Source: Rhizobium mongolense USDA 1844
GTDB lineage: Bacteria; Pseudomonadota; Alphaproteobacteria; Rhizobiales; Rhizobiaceae
Direction: 5' to 3'
NCBI RefSeq assembly: GCF_000419765.1
Contig: NZ_ATTQ01000002.1
Location: 62,001 to 126,000, forward strand
Length of the DNA stretch: 64,000 nt
A program made the translations under genes and the position numbers. Below, one piece after another: positions 18,088-28,237 of this stretch; position 1 is the stretch's first letter, and every line of letters begins with the position of its first letter. A model generated the notes under the pieces. It made no database searches and was not told where the DNA came from. It was given only the letters and a program-made list of their open reading frames with translations.

Positions 18088-18693
18088 ATGACAAAGCGAG
18101 TCACCGGCCCCGAAATCGAAAAACTCATCCAGCTTCTGGCGAAGGTGCCGGGTCTCGGGCCTCGCTCGGCCCGGCGCGCGGCGCTGCACCTGATCAAGAA
18201 GAAGGACCAACTGCTCGGACCGTTGTCGACCGCGATGGGTGAGGCCTATGACAAGGTGAAGGTCTGCTCGCGCTGCGGCAATGTCGATACCGTCGATCCC
18301 TGCACCGTTTGCACCGACGCGCGCCGCGACCACTCCGTCATCATCGTCGTTGAGGATGTTTCCGACCTCTGGGCATTGGAACGCGCCGCAGCGATGAACG
18401 CAGCATATCATGTCCTCGGCGGCACGCTTTCGCCGCTCGATGGCATCGGACCGGATGACCTGAACATTCGCGGGCTGATCGATCGCATCGGGGAAGGCGG
18501 TATTCGCGAACTCATCATCGCCGTTAACGCGACCGTCGAGGGTCAAACCACAGCGCACTATATAACGGACCAGCTGACGGGATTGGACGTGAAGATCACG
18601 CGGCTGGCGCATGGCGTGCCGGTGGGCGGCGAACTCGACTACCTCGACGAGGGGACACTGGCTGCTGCCTTGAGGGCAAGGACTGCGATCTGA
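18088..18693 (+). CDS. recR: Recombination protein RecR
   Basis: 201 residues, typical length. The helix-hairpin-helix [20 protein letters not shown] is followed by the four-Cys zinc finger ([16 protein letters not shown]) and the Toprim domain beginning [14 protein letters not shown]. RecR works with RecF and RecO at DNA gaps. It is followed after only 9 bases by the lytic transglycosylase gene. Confidence 0.96.
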   Translation: MTKRVTGPEIEKLIQLLAKVPGLGPRSARRAALHLIKKKDQLLGPLSTAMGEAYDKVKVCSRCGNVDTVDPCTVCTDARRDHSVIIVVEDVSDLWALERAAAMNAAYHVLGGTLSPLDGIGPDDLNIRGLIDRIGEGGIRELIIAVNATVEGQTTAHYITDQLTGLDVKITRLAHGVPVGGELDYLDEGTLAAALRARTAI

Positions 18694-18702
18694 GGAGGAA
18701 AA

Positions 18703-20079
18703 ATGCGAGACGACACCCCCCTCTGCCACTTTGTGACATCCCCCTTACGAGGGGGGAGATCAGATGGCGCTCGGCGAGGCCGCTTCCTGCCGATCTCCCC
18801 CATTGTGGGAGAGATGCCCAGCAGGGCGGAGTGGGGCAGCATTTGCCGTTGGGCCATTGCTTTGGCATGTTTCCTCGCTCTCTTCCCTCTTCCTGCGCTT
18901 GCCCAGAACAGGCCGGCGGTGGAAAGACAGTTCCAGCAATGGATCATCAGCGATCTTGGCCCTGATGCGAAGAAGGCCGGCATTTCAGAAAAGACGCTTC
19001 AGGCCGCATTCAAGGGTATCGCCCTCAACTGGAGTCTTCCCGATCTTGCGCCTCCCGGATTCCCACCGGCGAAAGAACGAAAGCAGACGCAGGCGGAGTT
19101 TTCTTCGCCGGGTCCGTATTTCAACGAGGACCGGCTGAAGAAGCTGGCGGCAACCGGACGCGGTTTTGCCTCACAATATGCCTCGACGCTGAAGCGCATC
19201 GAAAAGACCTATGGCGTGCCGGGCTCGATCGTATTGGCGATCTGGGGCCGCGAGACGGGCTTCGGCGCGGCGAAGATCCCGAATTCGGCGATCGAGGTGC
19301 TGGCGACCAAGGCCTTTATGTCGACCCGCAAGGAAATGTTCAGGGTCGAGCTGATCGCGGCGCTTCACATTCTCGATGGCGGTGACGTGACGCCGGCCGG
19401 CTTCAGGAGCTCTTGGGCGGGAGCGCTCGGCCAGCCGCAATTCATGCCCACCAGCTATCTGAAATATGCGGTCGACTTCGATGGCGACGGGCACCGCAAT
19501 ATCTGGACGTCCGTACCTGATACACTGGCATCCATAGCCAACTATCTTGTTAAGAAAGGCTGGCAGCGAAATCGTGACTGGGGCTTCGAGGTGACGATCC
19601 CGGCGGCGATTTCCTGCGCGCAGGAAGGACCCGATATCGCACAGCCGCTTTCGCACTGGGCTTCGCTCGGCATCAATCGCAAGTCCGGCAAGGGCTTTCC
19701 ATCCGGGGAAATGAAGGCTGCGGGCATGATGCTTGTGCCGGCGGGGCGGGATGGGCCGGAATTCATCGTCACGCCGAACTTCTACATCATCAAGGAATAC
19801 AACAACTCCGATCTCTACGCGCTCTATATCGGCAACCTCGCCGACCGGATCGCTTATGGCTCTGGCGCCTTTCAGGGTGCTTGGGGCGATGTCGGCAAAA
19901 TGCTACGATCCGATGTGGCGGCAATGCAAAAAGCACTGGAGCGCCAAGGCTACGACGTCGGCGGATCGGACGGCCTGCCGGGCTACAAGACCCGCCGTTC
20001 GATCGGACAGTGGCAGGAAAAGAACGGTATGCAACCGACCTGTTTTCCCGATGCTTCGATGAAGGGCAAGCTGAAGTAG
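18703..20079 (+). CDS. Lytic murein transglycosylase (MltB-like) with RIME-encoded N-terminal extension
   Basis: 458 residues. After a signal peptide (hydrophobic segment ALACFLALFPLPALA, about residues 51-65) comes an MltB-type lytic transglycosylase domain: catalytic Glu in IWGRETGFGAAKIP (about residue 182), SSWAGALGQPQFMPTSYLKY, and a C-terminal peptidoglycan-binding domain. It cleaves glycan strands to 1,6-anhydro products in the periplasm. The ATG at 18703 has an excellent GGAGG, yet codons 5-45 are made of a RIME palindromic repeat that stays in frame before the signal peptide. The alternative start at 18814 (Met38) gives a normal short signal peptide but has no clear ribosome binding site of its own. 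It follows recR closely. Confidence 0.9.
   Translation: MRDDTPLCHFVTSPLRGGRSDGARRGRFLPISPIVGEMPSRAEWGSICRWAIALACFLALFPLPALAQNRPAVERQFQQWIISDLGPDAKKAGISEKTLQAAFKGIALNWSLPDLAPPGFPPAKERKQTQAEFSSPGPYFNEDRLKKLAATGRGFASQYASTLKRIEKTYGVPGSIVLAIWGRETGFGAAKIPNSAIEVLATKAFMSTRKEMFRVELIAALHILDGGDVTPAGFRSSWAGALGQPQFMPTSYLKYAVDFDGDGHRNIWTSVPDTLASIANYLVKKGWQRNRDWGFEVTIPAAISCAQEGPDIAQPLSHWASLGINRKSGKGFPSGEMKAAGMMLVPAGRDGPEFIVTPNFYIIKEYNNSDLYALYIGNLADRIAYGSGAFQGAWGDVGKMLRSDVAAMQKALERQGYDVGGSDGLPGYKTRRSIGQWQEKNGMQPTCFPDASMKGKLK
18714..18836. repeat. RIME-type palindromic mosaic element inside a coding sequence
   Basis: About 123 bases made of two palindromes: one centred on ACG at 18746-18748 (CCCCCTT/AGGGGG arms) and one at 18793-18815 (ATCTCCC.../...GGGAGAGAT). 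The outer ends are roughly inverted, CCCCCCTCTGCC and GGCGGAGTGGGG. Composition and layout match the Rhizobium-specific intergenic mosaic element as I know it. It is normally intergenic; here it occupies the 5' codons of the transglycosylase gene. Confidence 0.75.
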
Positions 20080-20084
20080 CCGTC

Positions 20085-20543
20085 CTATAGGCTACGCTTC
20101 AGCCCTTCATGGCTCGCAGTAAAGCCGAGCTTTTCATAGAAGCGGATGGAATCCGCCCGGGATTTGTCCGAGGTGAGCTGCACGAGCTTGCAGCCACGCG
20201 CACGGCATGTCTCTACCGCCCATTCGATAAATTCGGTCCCTAGCCCGCTGCTGCGCGCTTCCTTAGCAATCCTTACGCTCTCGATCTGCCCGCGCCACAT
20301 GCCGGTGCGCGACAGTCCGGGAATGAACGAGAGCTGCAAACAGCCGACGACGTGATGCTTTTGATCCACGGCAACCGCCAGCAGTTGGTTTTTGTCCGCC
20401 TCGATTGCGGCAAAGGCTGTCTGATAGCGCCCATCGACGGGATTGGCGACGACCTCTCTGCTTCGCCCGATATCGTCGTCGGCAAGCAGCCGGATGATGT
20501 CGATAAGATCGGTTTCGCGGGCTTTTCGGAATGCGTGGATCAT
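20085..20543 (-). CDS. GNAT-family N-acetyltransferase
   Basis: 152 residues: IESVRIAKEARSSGLGTEFI (about residues 88-107) is the acetyl-CoA loop strand and helix, and RFYEKLGFTASHEGL is the typical C-terminal strand. The substrate is unknown. It lies directly downstream of the MFS gene on the same strand (9-base gap), so the pair is probably co-transcribed. It is convergent with the transglycosylase gene. Confidence 0.88.
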   Translation of the reverse strand: MIHAFRKARETDLIDIIRLLADDDIGRSREVVANPVDGRYQTAFAAIEADKNQLLAVAVDQKHHVVGCLQLSFIPGLSRTGMWRGQIESVRIAKEARSSGLGTEFIEWAVETCRARGCKLVQLTSDKSRADSIRFYEKLGFTASHEGLKRSL

Positions 20544-20552
20544 CGCATTGCC

Positions 20553-22184
20553 TCAGTGGTGAAGATCGATCGGCGCCTTGTGGAACACATCGTCGGATGG
20601 GGGGATGGTCTGCCGCTCAATCATGCGGTGAACATGCGGCGCTGCCGTGCCGCGGTGGAGGGCGCGCAGGCGATCGGCGTTTTCCGCATCGGCCTGCGTG
20701 CGGCGCTGGTTGTGGCGAATATACTCGACCCAGGTCGGCGTGTGATAGGTTTCAGTCCAGGTGCCGGGATTTTCGAGGTCTCGCATCAGTGCCCAGTTGC
20801 GTGCTCCGTCGCGGATTCGGATGCGCCGCCGTTCCCCCATCAGCTTCAGGAATTCGGGCAGGTCGCTATCGCCGATGTGATAATCGACCTGAATGACGAT
20901 CGGTCCGCTGCGGGGCGTGATGTCGAGCCCAAGCGCGGGCTCGATGAACCGGTTGAGCGGGTCGAGATTGAGCGAGGCGAAGGCCGGCATCGAGAAGCGA
21001 AGTCCGATAAAGATGCCGACCAGCATAACCGCGGCTGAGCCATAAAGCGCATTCGAAACGCCGAAGCGATCGGCGGCCACACCCCAAAGCCAGCTGCCGC
21101 CGGCAATGCCGCCGAAGGTGACCGTCTGATAAAGCGACAGCGCCCGGCCGACGACCCAGCGCGGCGTCGAAAGCTGTACGATCGTGTTGAATAGCGAAAG
21201 CGCGAGTACCCAGCACGCGCCAGAAACGAGCAGCCCCGCCGAGGTGAGCACGGCAAACGGGCTTGCCGCGGCAATCACCATGCTGATGGCAAAACCGGTG
21301 AAGGCGTAGCGGATGATGGTCTCGCTGCTGAACATTTCGCGCAGCCGCGCATTGAGCGCCCCGCCGCCGATTGCGCCGATGCCGAAGGAGCCGAGCATGA
21401 AGCCGTAGGTCAGCGGCCCGCCGCCGACAAGATCGATTGCGACGATCGGCAGAAGCGCGAGCACCGAGCTCGCGCCCACGCCGAAGATCAATCCGCGGAT
21501 AAGTACCTTTTCAAGGTTGGGCGACATCGAGACATATCGAAGACCGGCGGAGATCGCACTCCCGAGGCTTTCGCGCGGGAGACTGGAAGCGGGCAGCGAT
21601 GGCTTCCAGCGCGTGAGTGCGTAGATGAGCGCAAAATAACTGACCGTATTCACCATAAAGGCAGCGGCGGCACCCGCCGTCGCGACAATGACGCCGCCGA
21701 TGGCGGGGCCGACGCTGCGGGTCATGTTAAAGCCCATACTGTTCAGCGTCACCGCGTTCGGCAGGTCTGCCCGCGGCACCATATCGCCGACGGAGGCCTG
21801 CCAGGAGGGGTTGTTGAGCGCCGTGCCGCAGCCGATCAGGAAGGTGAAGAACAGGAGAAGCCAGGGCGTGATCCAGCCGAGCAGGGCACAGGCGGTGAGG
21901 ATCGTCGAGACGGCTAGCATGAGGAATTGCGCCGTCAGCATCACCTGCCGCCGGTCGAAATTGTCGGCGAGCGCGCCCGAGATGAGCGAGAACAGCATTA
22001 TGGGAAGCGCTGTCGAGGTCTGGACCAGCGCCACCATGTCCTCGGAAGCGGTGAGGGTCGTCATCATCCACGCGGCCCCTACCGCCTGGATCAACCCGCC
22101 GAAATTCGAGGCGAGGCTTGCGAACCAGATTGTGCGGTAGGTTTCATGCTTCAGCGGCGCCAGCGTTGATGAATTGGATGGCAC
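20553..22184 (-). CDS. MFS transporter (MFS_3/EntS-like) with C-terminal monooxygenase-like domain
   Basis: 543 residues. Residues 1-410 form a 12-helix major facilitator with the loop motif GALADNFDRRQVML. The remaining 130 residues are soluble and resemble the antibiotic-biosynthesis-monooxygenase-like tail seen in this MFS subgroup, with WTETYHTPTWVEYIRHNQR near residue 480. Members export siderophores or drugs. The direction and substrate of transport are not determinable. Divergent from the rimP operon. Confidence 0.87.
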   Translation of the reverse strand: MPSNSSTLAPLKHETYRTIWFASLASNFGGLIQAVGAAWMMTTLTASEDMVALVQTSTALPIMLFSLISGALADNFDRRQVMLTAQFLMLAVSTILTACALLGWITPWLLLFFTFLIGCGTALNNPSWQASVGDMVPRADLPNAVTLNSMGFNMTRSVGPAIGGVIVATAGAAAAFMVNTVSYFALIYALTRWKPSLPASSLPRESLGSAISAGLRYVSMSPNLEKVLIRGLIFGVGASSVLALLPIVAIDLVGGGPLTYGFMLGSFGIGAIGGGALNARLREMFSSETIIRYAFTGFAISMVIAAASPFAVLTSAGLLVSGACWVLALSLFNTIVQLSTPRWVVGRALSLYQTVTFGGIAGGSWLWGVAADRFGVSNALYGSAAVMLVGIFIGLRFSMPAFASLNLDPLNRFIEPALGLDITPRSGPIVIQVDYHIGDSDLPEFLKLMGERRRIRIRDGARNWALMRDLENPGTWTETYHTPTWVEYIRHNQRRTQADAENADRLRALHRGTAAPHVHRMIERQTIPPSDDVFHKAPIDLHH

Positions 22185-22343
22185 GATTCCTCCCGCTTGC
22201 TAAATTTCCCTCGGCTTCCAATATATGATGAAGCTCGACGGTGGCTAGGCGCGATTGCGCCGCCGCGGCGCATTTGAGCCGAGAGCTTGCAATTTCGTAA
22301 AAACAGGCCTATATGCCACTCAAATTCTTGATCGTGCGATGAA

Positions 22344-22372
22344 GAGTGGGCCGCAAGGACCCGCTCTTTTTT
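22344..22372 (+). terminator. Intrinsic terminator/attenuator in the rimP leader
   Basis: Stem GAGTGGG (22344-22350) with CCCGCTC (22360-22366) is followed by TTTTTT. There is no gene on the plus strand between it and the divergent MFS start 160 bases upstream, so it most likely regulates read-through into rimP-nusA-infB. NusA is itself a termination factor, which makes autoregulation plausible. Confidence 0.7.
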
Positions 22373-22419
22373 ATTAGCGCGATCGTCTAAATGCATGAAA
22401 ATTGCGAGGAGCGCATCGC

Positions 22420-23025
22420 TTGTCGGATCCGACGAACGCAGACAATGAACTTGAGCCGCGGTTGATTACCGAAACCGGGCTTGACCAGCGCCTTGCCGAC
22501 ATCATCGAACCCGTGCTCACCGGCATGGGCTTTCGCCTGACCCGCGTGCGCATGCTCAACCAGAACGGCGCTACGCTGCAGATCATGGCAGAGCGCAACA
22601 ATGGCACGATGAGCGTCGAAGACTGCGAAGAGGTCTCGATGGCCATTTCTCCGGTTCTTGATGTGGAAGATCCGATCGATCGGGAGTATCATCTGGAGGT
22701 GTCTTCGCCCGGTATCGACCGTCCTTTGGTGCGGAAATCCGATTTCACCCGTTGGCAAGGGCACCTTGTGAAGTGCGAAACGTCGATCATAGTCGCCAAC
22801 CGCAAGCGCTTTCGCGGAAAGATCATCGAAGCGGACGCGGATGGTTTCACGCTCGAACGTGACCAGGTTGCCGATGGCGAAGAGCAGAAGGTCACCATTC
22901 CCTTCACGGCGCTCAGCGATGCGAAGCTCATTCTGACCGACGATCTGATTCGCGATGCGCTGCGCGCCGATAAGGCCGCGAAAGCGCAGGCAGCGAATCA
23001 GAACGAGGCGGAAGACGAAGAATAA
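22420..23025 (+). CDS. rimP: Ribosome maturation factor RimP
   Basis: 201 residues. RimP helps assembly of the 30S subunit. The domain is recognisable as [19 protein letters not shown] ... [17 protein letters not shown], the SPGxDRPL motif being diagnostic. The start is taken as TTG at 22420, because GAGGAG lies 8 bases upstream and protein sequences of relatives, as I remember them, begin with SDPTNAD. First gene of the rimP-nusA-ylxR-infB-rbfA-truB cluster. Confidence 0.95.
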   Translation: MSDPTNADNELEPRLITETGLDQRLADIIEPVLTGMGFRLTRVRMLNQNGATLQIMAERNNGTMSVEDCEEVSMAISPVLDVEDPIDREYHLEVSSPGIDRPLVRKSDFTRWQGHLVKCETSIIVANRKRFRGKIIEADADGFTLERDQVADGEEQKVTIPFTALSDAKLILTDDLIRDALRADKAAKAQAANQNEAEDEE

Positions 23026-23084
23026 CCGATCAACTACGGCTCCAGGGACGGGAACCCGGAAGGCCAGGACGGAGAGATAAGACA

Positions 23085-24689
23085 ATGGCAGTTAGTGCGA
23101 ACCGGCTCGAACTTCTGCAGATCGCAGATGCAGTGGCGCGCGAAAAGGTCATCGACCGCGAAATCGTGCTTGCCGCGATGGCGGATGCGATTCAGAAGGC
23201 GGCGCGCTCCCGTTACGGCACGGAATCGAACATCCGCGCCGATATCAATCCGAAGACCGGCGAAATTCGCCTGCAGCGCCTGCTCGAAGTCGTCGAGAAG
23301 GCAGAAGACTACTCCACGCAGATCCCGTTGGAGCTGGCCCGCGACCGCAATCCCGACGCAGCGCTTGGCGACTTCATCGCTGATCCGCTGCCGCCGATGG
23401 ATTTCGGCCGTATTGCCGCCCAGTCGGCCAAACAGGTCATCGTCCAGAAGGTTCGCGAAGCCGAGCGTGACCGGCAGTTCGACGAATTCAAGGATCGCGT
23501 CGGCGAAATTGTCAACGGTACTGTCAAGCGCGTCGAATACGGCAACGTCATCGTCGATCTCGGCCGTGGCGAAGGTATCATCCGCCGTGACGAAATGATC
23601 CCGCGCGAAAACGTCCGCTACGGCGACCGCGTTCGCGCATATGTCTATGACGTCCGCCGCGAACAGCGCGGTCCGCAGATTTTCCTGTCGCGCACGCATC
23701 CGCAGTTCATGGTCAAGCTCTTCACCATGGAAGTGCCGGAAATCTACGACGGCATCATCCAGGTCCGCTCGGTCGCCCGCGACCCGGGTTCGCGTGCCAA
23801 GATCGCCGTCATCTCGAACGATAGCTCGATCGATCCGGTCGGTGCCTGCGTCGGTATGCGCGGTTCGCGCGTCCAGGCCGTCGTTGGCGAGCTTCAGGGC
23901 GAAAAGATCGACATCATTCCCTGGTCGCAGGATCCGGCGACCTTCGTCGTCAACGCGTTGCAGCCGGCTGAAGTCGCCAAGGTCGTTCTCGACGAAGATG
24001 CAGAACGCATTGAAGTCGTGGTTCCCGACGAGCAGCTTTCGCTGGCGATCGGCCGTCGCGGTCAGAACGTGCGCCTCGCGTCGCAGCTGACCGGCTGGGA
24101 TATCGACATCATGACGGAAGCCGAAGAATCCGAGCGCCGTCAGAAGGAATTCAACGAACGCACCAACCTCTTCATGGATGCGCTCGATGTTGACGAAATG
24201 GTCGGCCAGGTTCTGGCTTCCGAAGGTTTTGCCGCCGTTGAAGAACTCGCCTACGTCGACCTCGACGAAATTTCGTCGATCGACGGCTTCGATGAAGAGA
24301 CGGCGCAGGAAATCCAGCAGCGTGCTCGCGAATATCTCGAGAAGCTCGAAGCGGAGATGGACGAGAAGCGCAAGGCGCTCGGCGTTTCCGACGAACTGCG
24401 TCAGATCGACGGTATGACCGCCCAGATGATGGTTGCGCTTGGCGAAGACGGCATCAAGACGCTGGAAGATTTCGCAGGCTGCGCGGCGGACGATCTCGTC
24501 GGCTGGACAGAGCGCAAGAACGGCGAAACCAAGAAGTTCGAAGGCCTCTTCTCGAAGTTCGACGTTTCACGTGTCGAGGCCGAGCAGATGGTCGTCCAGG
24601 CACGCCTTGCTGCCGGCTGGATTACCGAGGAGGATCTTGCGAAGGACGCTGAAGTAGTCGAAGCCGACGCTGCCGAGCAGGAAGCATAA
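23085..24689 (+). CDS. nusA: Transcription termination/antitermination factor NusA
   Basis: 534 residues: N-terminal RNA polymerase-binding domain, S1 domain (about 135-200, with GTVKRVEYGNVIVDLGRGEG), two KH domains (about 230-345, SRAKIAVISND and AIGRRGQNVRLASQLTGWDI) and acidic helix-hairpin-helix-like C-terminal repeats. NusA controls pausing, termination and rRNA antitermination. The stop overlaps the next start by one base (TAATG). GGAGAG precedes the ATG. Confidence 0.97.
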   Translation: MAVSANRLELLQIADAVAREKVIDREIVLAAMADAIQKAARSRYGTESNIRADINPKTGEIRLQRLLEVVEKAEDYSTQIPLELARDRNPDAALGDFIADPLPPMDFGRIAAQSAKQVIVQKVREAERDRQFDEFKDRVGEIVNGTVKRVEYGNVIVDLGRGEGIIRRDEMIPRENVRYGDRVRAYVYDVRREQRGPQIFLSRTHPQFMVKLFTMEVPEIYDGIIQVRSVARDPGSRAKIAVISNDSSIDPVGACVGMRGSRVQAVVGELQGEKIDIIPWSQDPATFVVNALQPAEVAKVVLDEDAERIEVVVPDEQLSLAIGRRGQNVRLASQLTGWDIDIMTEAEESERRQKEFNERTNLFMDALDVDEMVGQVLASEGFAAVEELAYVDLDEISSIDGFDEETAQEIQQRAREYLEKLEAEMDEKRKALGVSDELRQIDGMTAQMMVALGEDGIKTLEDFAGCAADDLVGWTERKNGETKKFEGLFSKFDVSRVEAEQMVVQARLAAGWITEEDLAKDAEVVEADAAEQEA

Positions 24690-25375
24690 TGATCGCGGAG
24701 CTGCACGCTTCTCCTGAGGATGATGATCTTGCAGGTTATGACGTGAACAGCCGCATGTGCATTGTGACGCGTGAAAGCGGATCGCCGGATGAGTTGATCC
24801 GCTTCGTTGCAGCGCCCGACGGGACGGTGATCGCCGATCTGAAGCGTCAGCTTCCGGGACGCGGCTGCTGGGTCAAGCTTGATCGCGCGTTGGTCGACAA
24901 GGCGGTGGCGAAGAAGTCTTTCGCCCGCGCATTGAAGGCGGATGTGAAGGCAGCAGCCGATCTCGGTGAAACCGTCGACCGGCTGCTGGCACAGCAGCTG
25001 ATGCAGATGATGAACATGGCGCGCAAGGCGGGCCAGTTCGTCAGCGGCTCCTCGAAAGTGGATGCCGCAGTCAGAAGCGGAGCAGCACTCGCCGTGTTCC
25101 ATTCGACGGATGCCGCGGACGATGGCGTGAGAAAAATCGACCAGGCTCGTAAGGCCTGGCACCTCGGAATGGAAACCGAGGAGAAAATACCTTCTTTCCG
25201 TCTCTTCTCGGAGAGCGAAATGGAAGGCGTGATGGGCCAGAATGCTTTTATCCATGCCGCAGTGCTTGCAGGGCAGGCAGGTGAGGGTGTAGTGAAGCGC
25301 GCAAAGATGCTCGAAATGTACCGCAGCGGCGGTCAATCCCGGGCACCAGGCGGCGCTGGCCAGCAAAAACAATGA
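24689..25375 (+). CDS. YlxR-family RNA-binding protein fused to an L7Ae-like domain
   Basis: 228 residues. The N-terminal YlxR (DUF448) domain has RMCIVTRESGSPDELIRFVA and LPGRGCWVKLDRALVDKAV. The second half (about residues 95-180) is L7Ae/L30e-like, with LLAQQLMQMMNMARKAGQFV and GAALAVFHSTDA. It is a nucleic acid-binding protein of the nusA-infB operon. A hairpin (CAATGAT 25370-25376 with ATCATTG 25401-25407) spans its stop codon and may influence read-through to infB. Confidence 0.92.
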   Translation: MIAELHASPEDDDLAGYDVNSRMCIVTRESGSPDELIRFVAAPDGTVIADLKRQLPGRGCWVKLDRALVDKAVAKKSFARALKADVKAAADLGETVDRLLAQQLMQMMNMARKAGQFVSGSSKVDAAVRSGAALAVFHSTDAADDGVRKIDQARKAWHLGMETEEKIPSFRLFSESEMEGVMGQNAFIHAAVLAGQAGEGVVKRAKMLEMYRSGGQSRAPGGAGQQKQ

Positions 25376-25474
25376 TGCGGCGACCGGCACCGGCCGGCCT
25401 ATCATTGATCGAAAAGTATTTGAACGATAGGGTTTGATGACGTCATCGCTCCCTGTCCGAAGGAACGGGAACGA

Positions 25475-28162
25475 ATGACAGATAGCAATGACGACAAGAC
25501 GCTTGGAGCAAAGAAGACGCTTACCCTGAAGCCATCGGGGATAAGCCAGGGCACCGTGCGCCAGGATATGGGCCGTGGTCGCACCAAGGCGGTCGTTGTC
25601 GAGACGCGCAAGCGGCGCCCGATGCGCCCCGAAGACGATCGCCCGACCACGCCGGCTCCAGCGCCCCGCGCGGCAGAATCCGCTCCGGCGGCAACGCAGG
25701 CGCAGGCGCCTGCGCCTCGCATCCAACAGCCGGGCGGCCAGCCGCCGCGCCCGCAGCAGCCGGCTTCGCAGGCTCCTCGCCAGCAGGACCGCCCGCGTCC
25801 GGTTGTCCTGAACCATCTTTCGCCTGAGGAAATGGACGCCCGACGGCGCGCGCTAGCGCTGGCCCAGGTCCGTGATGCAGAAGATGCAGTCCGCCGGGCT
25901 GAAGAAGAAAAGCGCCGTGCAGCCGAAGACGCCGCCCGCCGCGAAGCGGAAGCAGCCGAAGCAGCCCGACGTGCAGCCGAAGAGGCCGCCCGTCCGTCTG
26001 CGCCGGTCGAGGAAGCTCCTGCGCCCGAAGCAGTTGAGGTCCAGGCGGAGGCTCCGCGCCCGGCGCCGGCCGTGCGCCGTCCCGAGACTTCGGCGCCTGC
26101 TTCTGCACGTCCGGCTCCAGCTGGGGTTGCGCCGGTGGTCCGTGGCCGCCGTCCCGAAGGTGAGGAGGAAGAGCGCGGATCTCCTCGCGGGGCTCCTGCC
26201 CGTGGCAGGGTCGTTCGTCCGGAACCGGCAAAGCCGGTGACGACGCGTCCGAAGACCGAAGAGGAGCGCCGCCGCGGCAAGCTGACGATCACGACGGCAA
26301 ATGTCGACGACGACGGCAATGCGCGCGGCCGTTCGCTTTCCGCTATGCGTCGCCGCCAGGAGAAGTTCCGCCGCAGCCAGATGCAGGAAACGCGCGAGAA
26401 GATTTCCCGCGAAGTCATTCTGCCGGAGACCATCACCATTCAGGAACTGTCGCAGCGCATGTCCGAACGCGCCGTCGACGTCATCAAGTTCCTGATGAAG
26501 GAAGGCCAGATGATGAAGCCAGGCGACGTCATCGACGCCGATCTGGCAGAACTCATCGCTGGCGAATTCGGTCATACCGTTAAGCGTGTTTCTGAATCCG
26601 ACGTCGAACTCGGCATCTTCAACGTGACGGATGAAGGCGGCGAACAGGTCTCGCGTCCGCCGGTCGTCACCATCATGGGTCACGTCGACCACGGCAAAAC
26701 CTCGCTGCTCGACGCCATCCGCCATGCGAACGTGGTTGCTGGCGAAGCCGGTGGCATTACGCAGCATATCGGCGCTTATCAGGTGGAACAGAACGGTCAG
26801 AAGATCACCTTCATCGACACCCCCGGCCACGCCGCCTTTACGGCAATGCGTGCACGCGGTGCGCAGGCAACCGATATTGCCGTTCTCGTCGTCGCTGCCG
26901 ACGATAGCGTGATGCCGCAGACGATCGAATCGATCAACCATGCCAAGGCGGCAGGCGTTCCGATCATCGTTGCGATCAACAAGATCGACAAGCCGACTGC
27001 CAATGCCCAGAAGGTTCGCACCGAACTTCTGCAGCATGAGGTCTTCGTCGAGTCCATGGGGGGTGAAGTTCTCGACGTCGAAGTTTCGGCGAAGAACGGC
27101 ACCAACCTCGACAAGCTGCTCGAGGCGATCCTGCTGCAGTCGGAAATCCTTGATCTGAAGGCCAACCCGGACCGCACCGCGGAAGGCACGGTCATCGAAG
27201 CTCAGCTTGATCGCGGTCGCGGTTCCGTTGCGACGGTCCTCGTCCAGAAGGGTACGCTGCGTCCCGGCCAGATTATCGTCGCTGGTGATGTCTGGGGCCG
27301 CGTGCGTGCCCTCGTCGATGACAAGGGAAACCATGTCAAGGAAGCGGGGCCGGCCACTCCGGTTGAGGTTCTGGGACTTTCAGGCACGCCGCAGGCGGGC
27401 GACAAGTTCGCCGTTGTCGAAAACGAAGCTCGCGCCCGCGAGATTTCCGAGTACCGTCAGCGGCTTGCCCGCGACAAGGCTGCTGCCCGCCATTCGGGCC
27501 AGCGCGGCTCGCTGGAACAGATGATGAGCCAGCTTCAGACGGCTGGCGTCAAGGAGTTCCCGCTGGTCGTCAAGGGCGACGTGCAGGGCTCGATCGAGGC
27601 GATCGCCGGTGCGCTCGACAAGCTGGGAACGGACGAAGTTCGCGCTCGCATCGTGCATTCTGCGGCTGGCGGTATCACCGAGTCGGATATCTCCCTTGCG
27701 GAAGCATCCGGTGCTGCAATCATCGGCTTCAACGTTCGTGCGAATGCGCAGGCGCGTACGCTCGCCGAGCGTCAGGGCATAGAAATCCGTTACTACAACA
27801 TCATCTACGATCTCGTGGATGACGTTAAGGCAGCGATGTCAGGCTTGCTCTCTCCGGAGCGGCGCGAAACCTTCCTCGGCAATGCCGAGATCCTCGAGGT
27901 GTTCAACATCACGAAGGTCGGAAAGGTCGCGGGTTGCCGCGTTACCGAAGGCAAGGTCGAGCGTGGCGTCGGCGTCCGCCTCATCCGCGACAACGTCGTC
28001 ATCCACGAAGGCAAGCTCAAGACACTCAAGCGCTTCAAGGATGAAGTCTCGGAAGTACATTCCGGCCAGGAATGCGGTATGGCCTTCGAGAATTACGAAG
28101 ACATCCGCGCGGGCGACACGATCGAATGCTTCCGCGTCGAGCACATCACCCGCACGCTTTAA
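25475..28162 (+). CDS. infB: Translation initiation factor IF-2
   Basis: 895 residues. The GTPase delivers fMet-tRNA to the 30S subunit. A long low-complexity N-terminus rich in Ala, Pro, Arg and Glu (about residues 50-270) precedes the IF2-N module and the G domain: G1 [10 protein letters not shown]3 DTPGHAAF, G4 NKID, followed by domains II-IV. The biased N-terminal composition produces long spurious antisense frames. GAAGGAACGGGAAC lies upstream of the ATG. Confidence 0.98.
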   Translation: MTDSNDDKTLGAKKTLTLKPSGISQGTVRQDMGRGRTKAVVVETRKRRPMRPEDDRPTTPAPAPRAAESAPAATQAQAPAPRIQQPGGQPPRPQQPASQAPRQQDRPRPVVLNHLSPEEMDARRRALALAQVRDAEDAVRRAEEEKRRAAEDAARREAEAAEAARRAAEEAARPSAPVEEAPAPEAVEVQAEAPRPAPAVRRPETSAPASARPAPAGVAPVVRGRRPEGEEEERGSPRGAPARGRVVRPEPAKPVTTRPKTEEERRRGKLTITTANVDDDGNARGRSLSAMRRRQEKFRRSQMQETREKISREVILPETITIQELSQRMSERAVDVIKFLMKEGQMMKPGDVIDADLAELIAGEFGHTVKRVSESDVELGIFNVTDEGGEQVSRPPVVTIMGHVDHGKTSLLDAIRHANVVAGEAGGITQHIGAYQVEQNGQKITFIDTPGHAAFTAMRARGAQATDIAVLVVAADDSVMPQTIESINHAKAAGVPIIVAINKIDKPTANAQKVRTELLQHEVFVESMGGEVLDVEVSAKNGTNLDKLLEAILLQSEILDLKANPDRTAEGTVIEAQLDRGRGSVATVLVQKGTLRPGQIIVAGDVWGRVRALVDDKGNHVKEAGPATPVEVLGLSGTPQAGDKFAVVENEARAREISEYRQRLARDKAAARHSGQRGSLEQMMSQLQTAGVKEFPLVVKGDVQGSIEAIAGALDKLGTDEVRARIVHSAAGGITESDISLAEASGAAIIGFNVRANAQARTLAERQGIEIRYYNIIYDLVDDVKAAMSGLLSPERRETFLGNAEILEVFNITKVGKVAGCRVTEGKVERGVGVRLIRDNVVIHEGKLKTLKRFKDEVSEVHSGQECGMAFENYEDIRAGDTIECFRVEHITRTL

Positions 28163-28186
28163 CGGCGCGAGACTGGAATTTTCGAC

Positions 28187-28225
28187 GGGCGCCGGATCAT
28201 CAGAGGCCGGCGCCCGAACCTTTTT
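28187..28225 (+). terminator. Intrinsic terminator/attenuator between infB and rbfA
   Basis: A 9-bp GC stem GGGCGCCGG (28187-28195) with CCGGCGCCC (28207-28215) is followed by GAACC and five T. It should reduce transcription of rbfA and truB relative to infB. Confidence 0.7.
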
Positions 28226-28237
28226 GGGCAGAGAATA

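Noticed and set aside
25853..27334. Long minus-strand open frame opposite infB (about 490 codons)
   Set aside because: Fully antisense to the unmistakable infB gene; GC-rich third positions create long antisense frames. No family-like segments.
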